The notes under the pieces are model-generated. The model was not told the origin of the DNA, did no database searches, and saw only the letters and a list, made by a program, of their open reading frames with translations. This document shows, piece by piece, positions 63,322-64,000 of a DNA stretch of 64,000 nt. Every line of letters starts with the position of its first letter. The stretch's first letter is position 1. Origin of the DNA: Corynebacterium sp. CNJ-954 (GTDB lineage: Bacteria > Actinomycetota > Actinomycetes > Mycobacteriales > Mycobacteriaceae); assembly GCF_001942345.1 (NCBI RefSeq), contig NZ_MKKI01000022.1:248001-312000 (forward strand), given 5' to 3'. Both the position numbers and the translations under genes were made by a program.

Positions 63322-63739
63322 GTTCCGGTAGCCGTCGGGCACACTCCGGCGACTATGTCCTCGCCTCCCCGTTTCTCACCACCCGTCCCCGGGGCCATCC
63401 CGGGTACGGTGCGCTTGCTTACGGGAGGGTAGGGGCCAGCACCCGGTATCCTCACAACCAGCCTCCACCACGCAGTTTTCCCTGCGGCGCTGGTTGCAGT
63501 AGGATGCAGAGTGCTGGCCGTTACCCAGCACCTGCGTGAAGGCAGGAAGCCCTTTCAGTCCCGCCGTTTCCGGTGCGGGGATGTCACGGCCGCCAACGCG
63601 CTGTACGATGCTGTAATCGGCACAATGAAAGATTCCGGTGTTCCGGCCGCTGCGATCAGCGGTGGACCCGGTACCGGAAAATACAACCCCACGTGGCTGC
63701 GAAAGTCGTAGTCACCGAAGAGTCCAGGAGGACATCACA
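63322..63739 (+). other. tuf upstream region
   Basis: 418 bp without a supported gene. TAGGAT near 63500 is a possible -10, giving a leader of about 230 nt. A 66-codon frame (63511-63711) has no ribosome binding site or recognisable motif and I do not call it. Confidence 0.55.
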
Positions 63740-64000
63740 GTGGCGAAGGCTAAGTTCGAGCGTACTAAGCCGCACGTTAACATCGGCACCATCGGTCACG
63801 TCGACCACGGCAAGACCACGACGACTGCCGCTATCACGAAGGTTCTGGCTGACACCTACCCGGAGCTCAACCAGGCCTTCGCTTTCGACGCGATCGACAA
63901 GGCGCCGGAGGAGCGCGAGCGTGGTATCACGATCAACATCTCCCACGTCGAGTACCAGACGGAGAAGCGCCACTACGCACACGTGGACGCCCCGGGTCAC
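63740..64000 (+). CDS. tuf: elongation factor Tu, N-terminal part (3' end outside window)
   Basis: 87 codons visible from GTG 63740, with AGGAGGA 8 nt upstream. [18 protein letters not shown] is the P-loop, [10 protein letters not shown] the switch I region, and H-V-D-A-P-G-H the start of G3. It delivers aminoacyl-tRNA to the ribosome. The right edge of the window cuts the gene in the G3 motif. Confidence 0.98.
   Translation, partial: MAKAKFERTKPHVNIGTIGHVDHGKTTTTAAITKVLADTYPELNQAFAFDAIDKAPEERERGITINISHVEYQTEKRHYAHVDAPGH

Noticed and set aside
61012..63342. Long open frame (776 codons) on the minus strand opposite fusA
   Set aside because: It is the antisense shadow of fusA. High GC with strong third-position bias keeps antisense frames open. 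The translation shows no domain, while fusA is complete.
63511..63711. 66-codon frame before tuf
   Set aside because: No Shine-Dalgarno and no recognisable motif; it lies in the expected tuf leader.

Overview
The window is high-GC chromosomal DNA from a Corynebacterium (order Mycobacteriales), most like the high-GC dairy/skin species. The basis is the gene order (ppx-like, proC, excisionase-type DNA-binding protein, bS22, hemA-hemC-cobA/hemD-hemB, hemL, cytochrome c maturation genes, men genes, tRNA-Tyr/Thr/Met/Trp, secE-nusG-rplK-rplA, rplJ-rplL, rpoB-rpoC, rpsL-rpsG-fusA-tuf). It parallels the Mycobacterium tuberculosis Rv0496 to Rv0685 order as I remember it. Many genes start 6-8 nt after a TAnnnT hexamer, the leaderless habit of this order. 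No phage, insertion sequence or CRISPR array was seen.

Layout. 1-3.9 kb: end of a Ppx/GppA phosphatase, an acidic membrane protein, proC, a small HTH protein, the 33-residue ribosomal protein bS22 and a glutaredoxin-like protein. 4-15 kb: heme synthesis from glutamyl-tRNA to uroporphyrinogen III (hemA, hemC, cobA/hemD, hemB, hemL). Embedded in it are two membrane proteins and a P-type ATPase homologue whose catalytic motifs are all degenerate. 15-21.2 kb: an orphan iron-siderophore lipoprotein with a DtxR-like operator, a histidine phosphatase, and System II cytochrome c maturation (TlpA/ResA-like, CcdA, ResB, CcsA/CcsB-like). 21.2-28.1 kb: rmlB, two tandem paralogous secreted proteins, a fatty-acid desaturase with its ferredoxin reductase, then rmlC and rmlA. 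28.1-44.2 kb: menaquinone synthesis (menA, menE, menB, menC, menD, menG, a MenJ-like reductase, a polyprenyl diphosphate synthase) with pitA, a UvrA-like ATPase and small membrane proteins. 44.2-64 kb: four tRNAs and the transcription/translation block, ending inside tuf.

How the genes fit together. Heme, cytochrome c maturation and menaquinone genes together supply the respiratory chain. The secE-to-tuf block supplies protein export, ribosomes and RNA polymerase, with leader RNAs and terminators between transcription units.

Main points for a second look: (1) the catalytically degenerate P-type ATPase in the heme locus; (2) seven single-base losses in G/C runs that break six genes, including essential rpoC, and so look like a systematic sequence error; (3) two substitutions in the rifampicin-resistance region of RpoB; (4) a possibly iron-regulated pair of secreted paralogues; (5) hemE and hemY missing from the place where I remember them in C. 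glutamicum.
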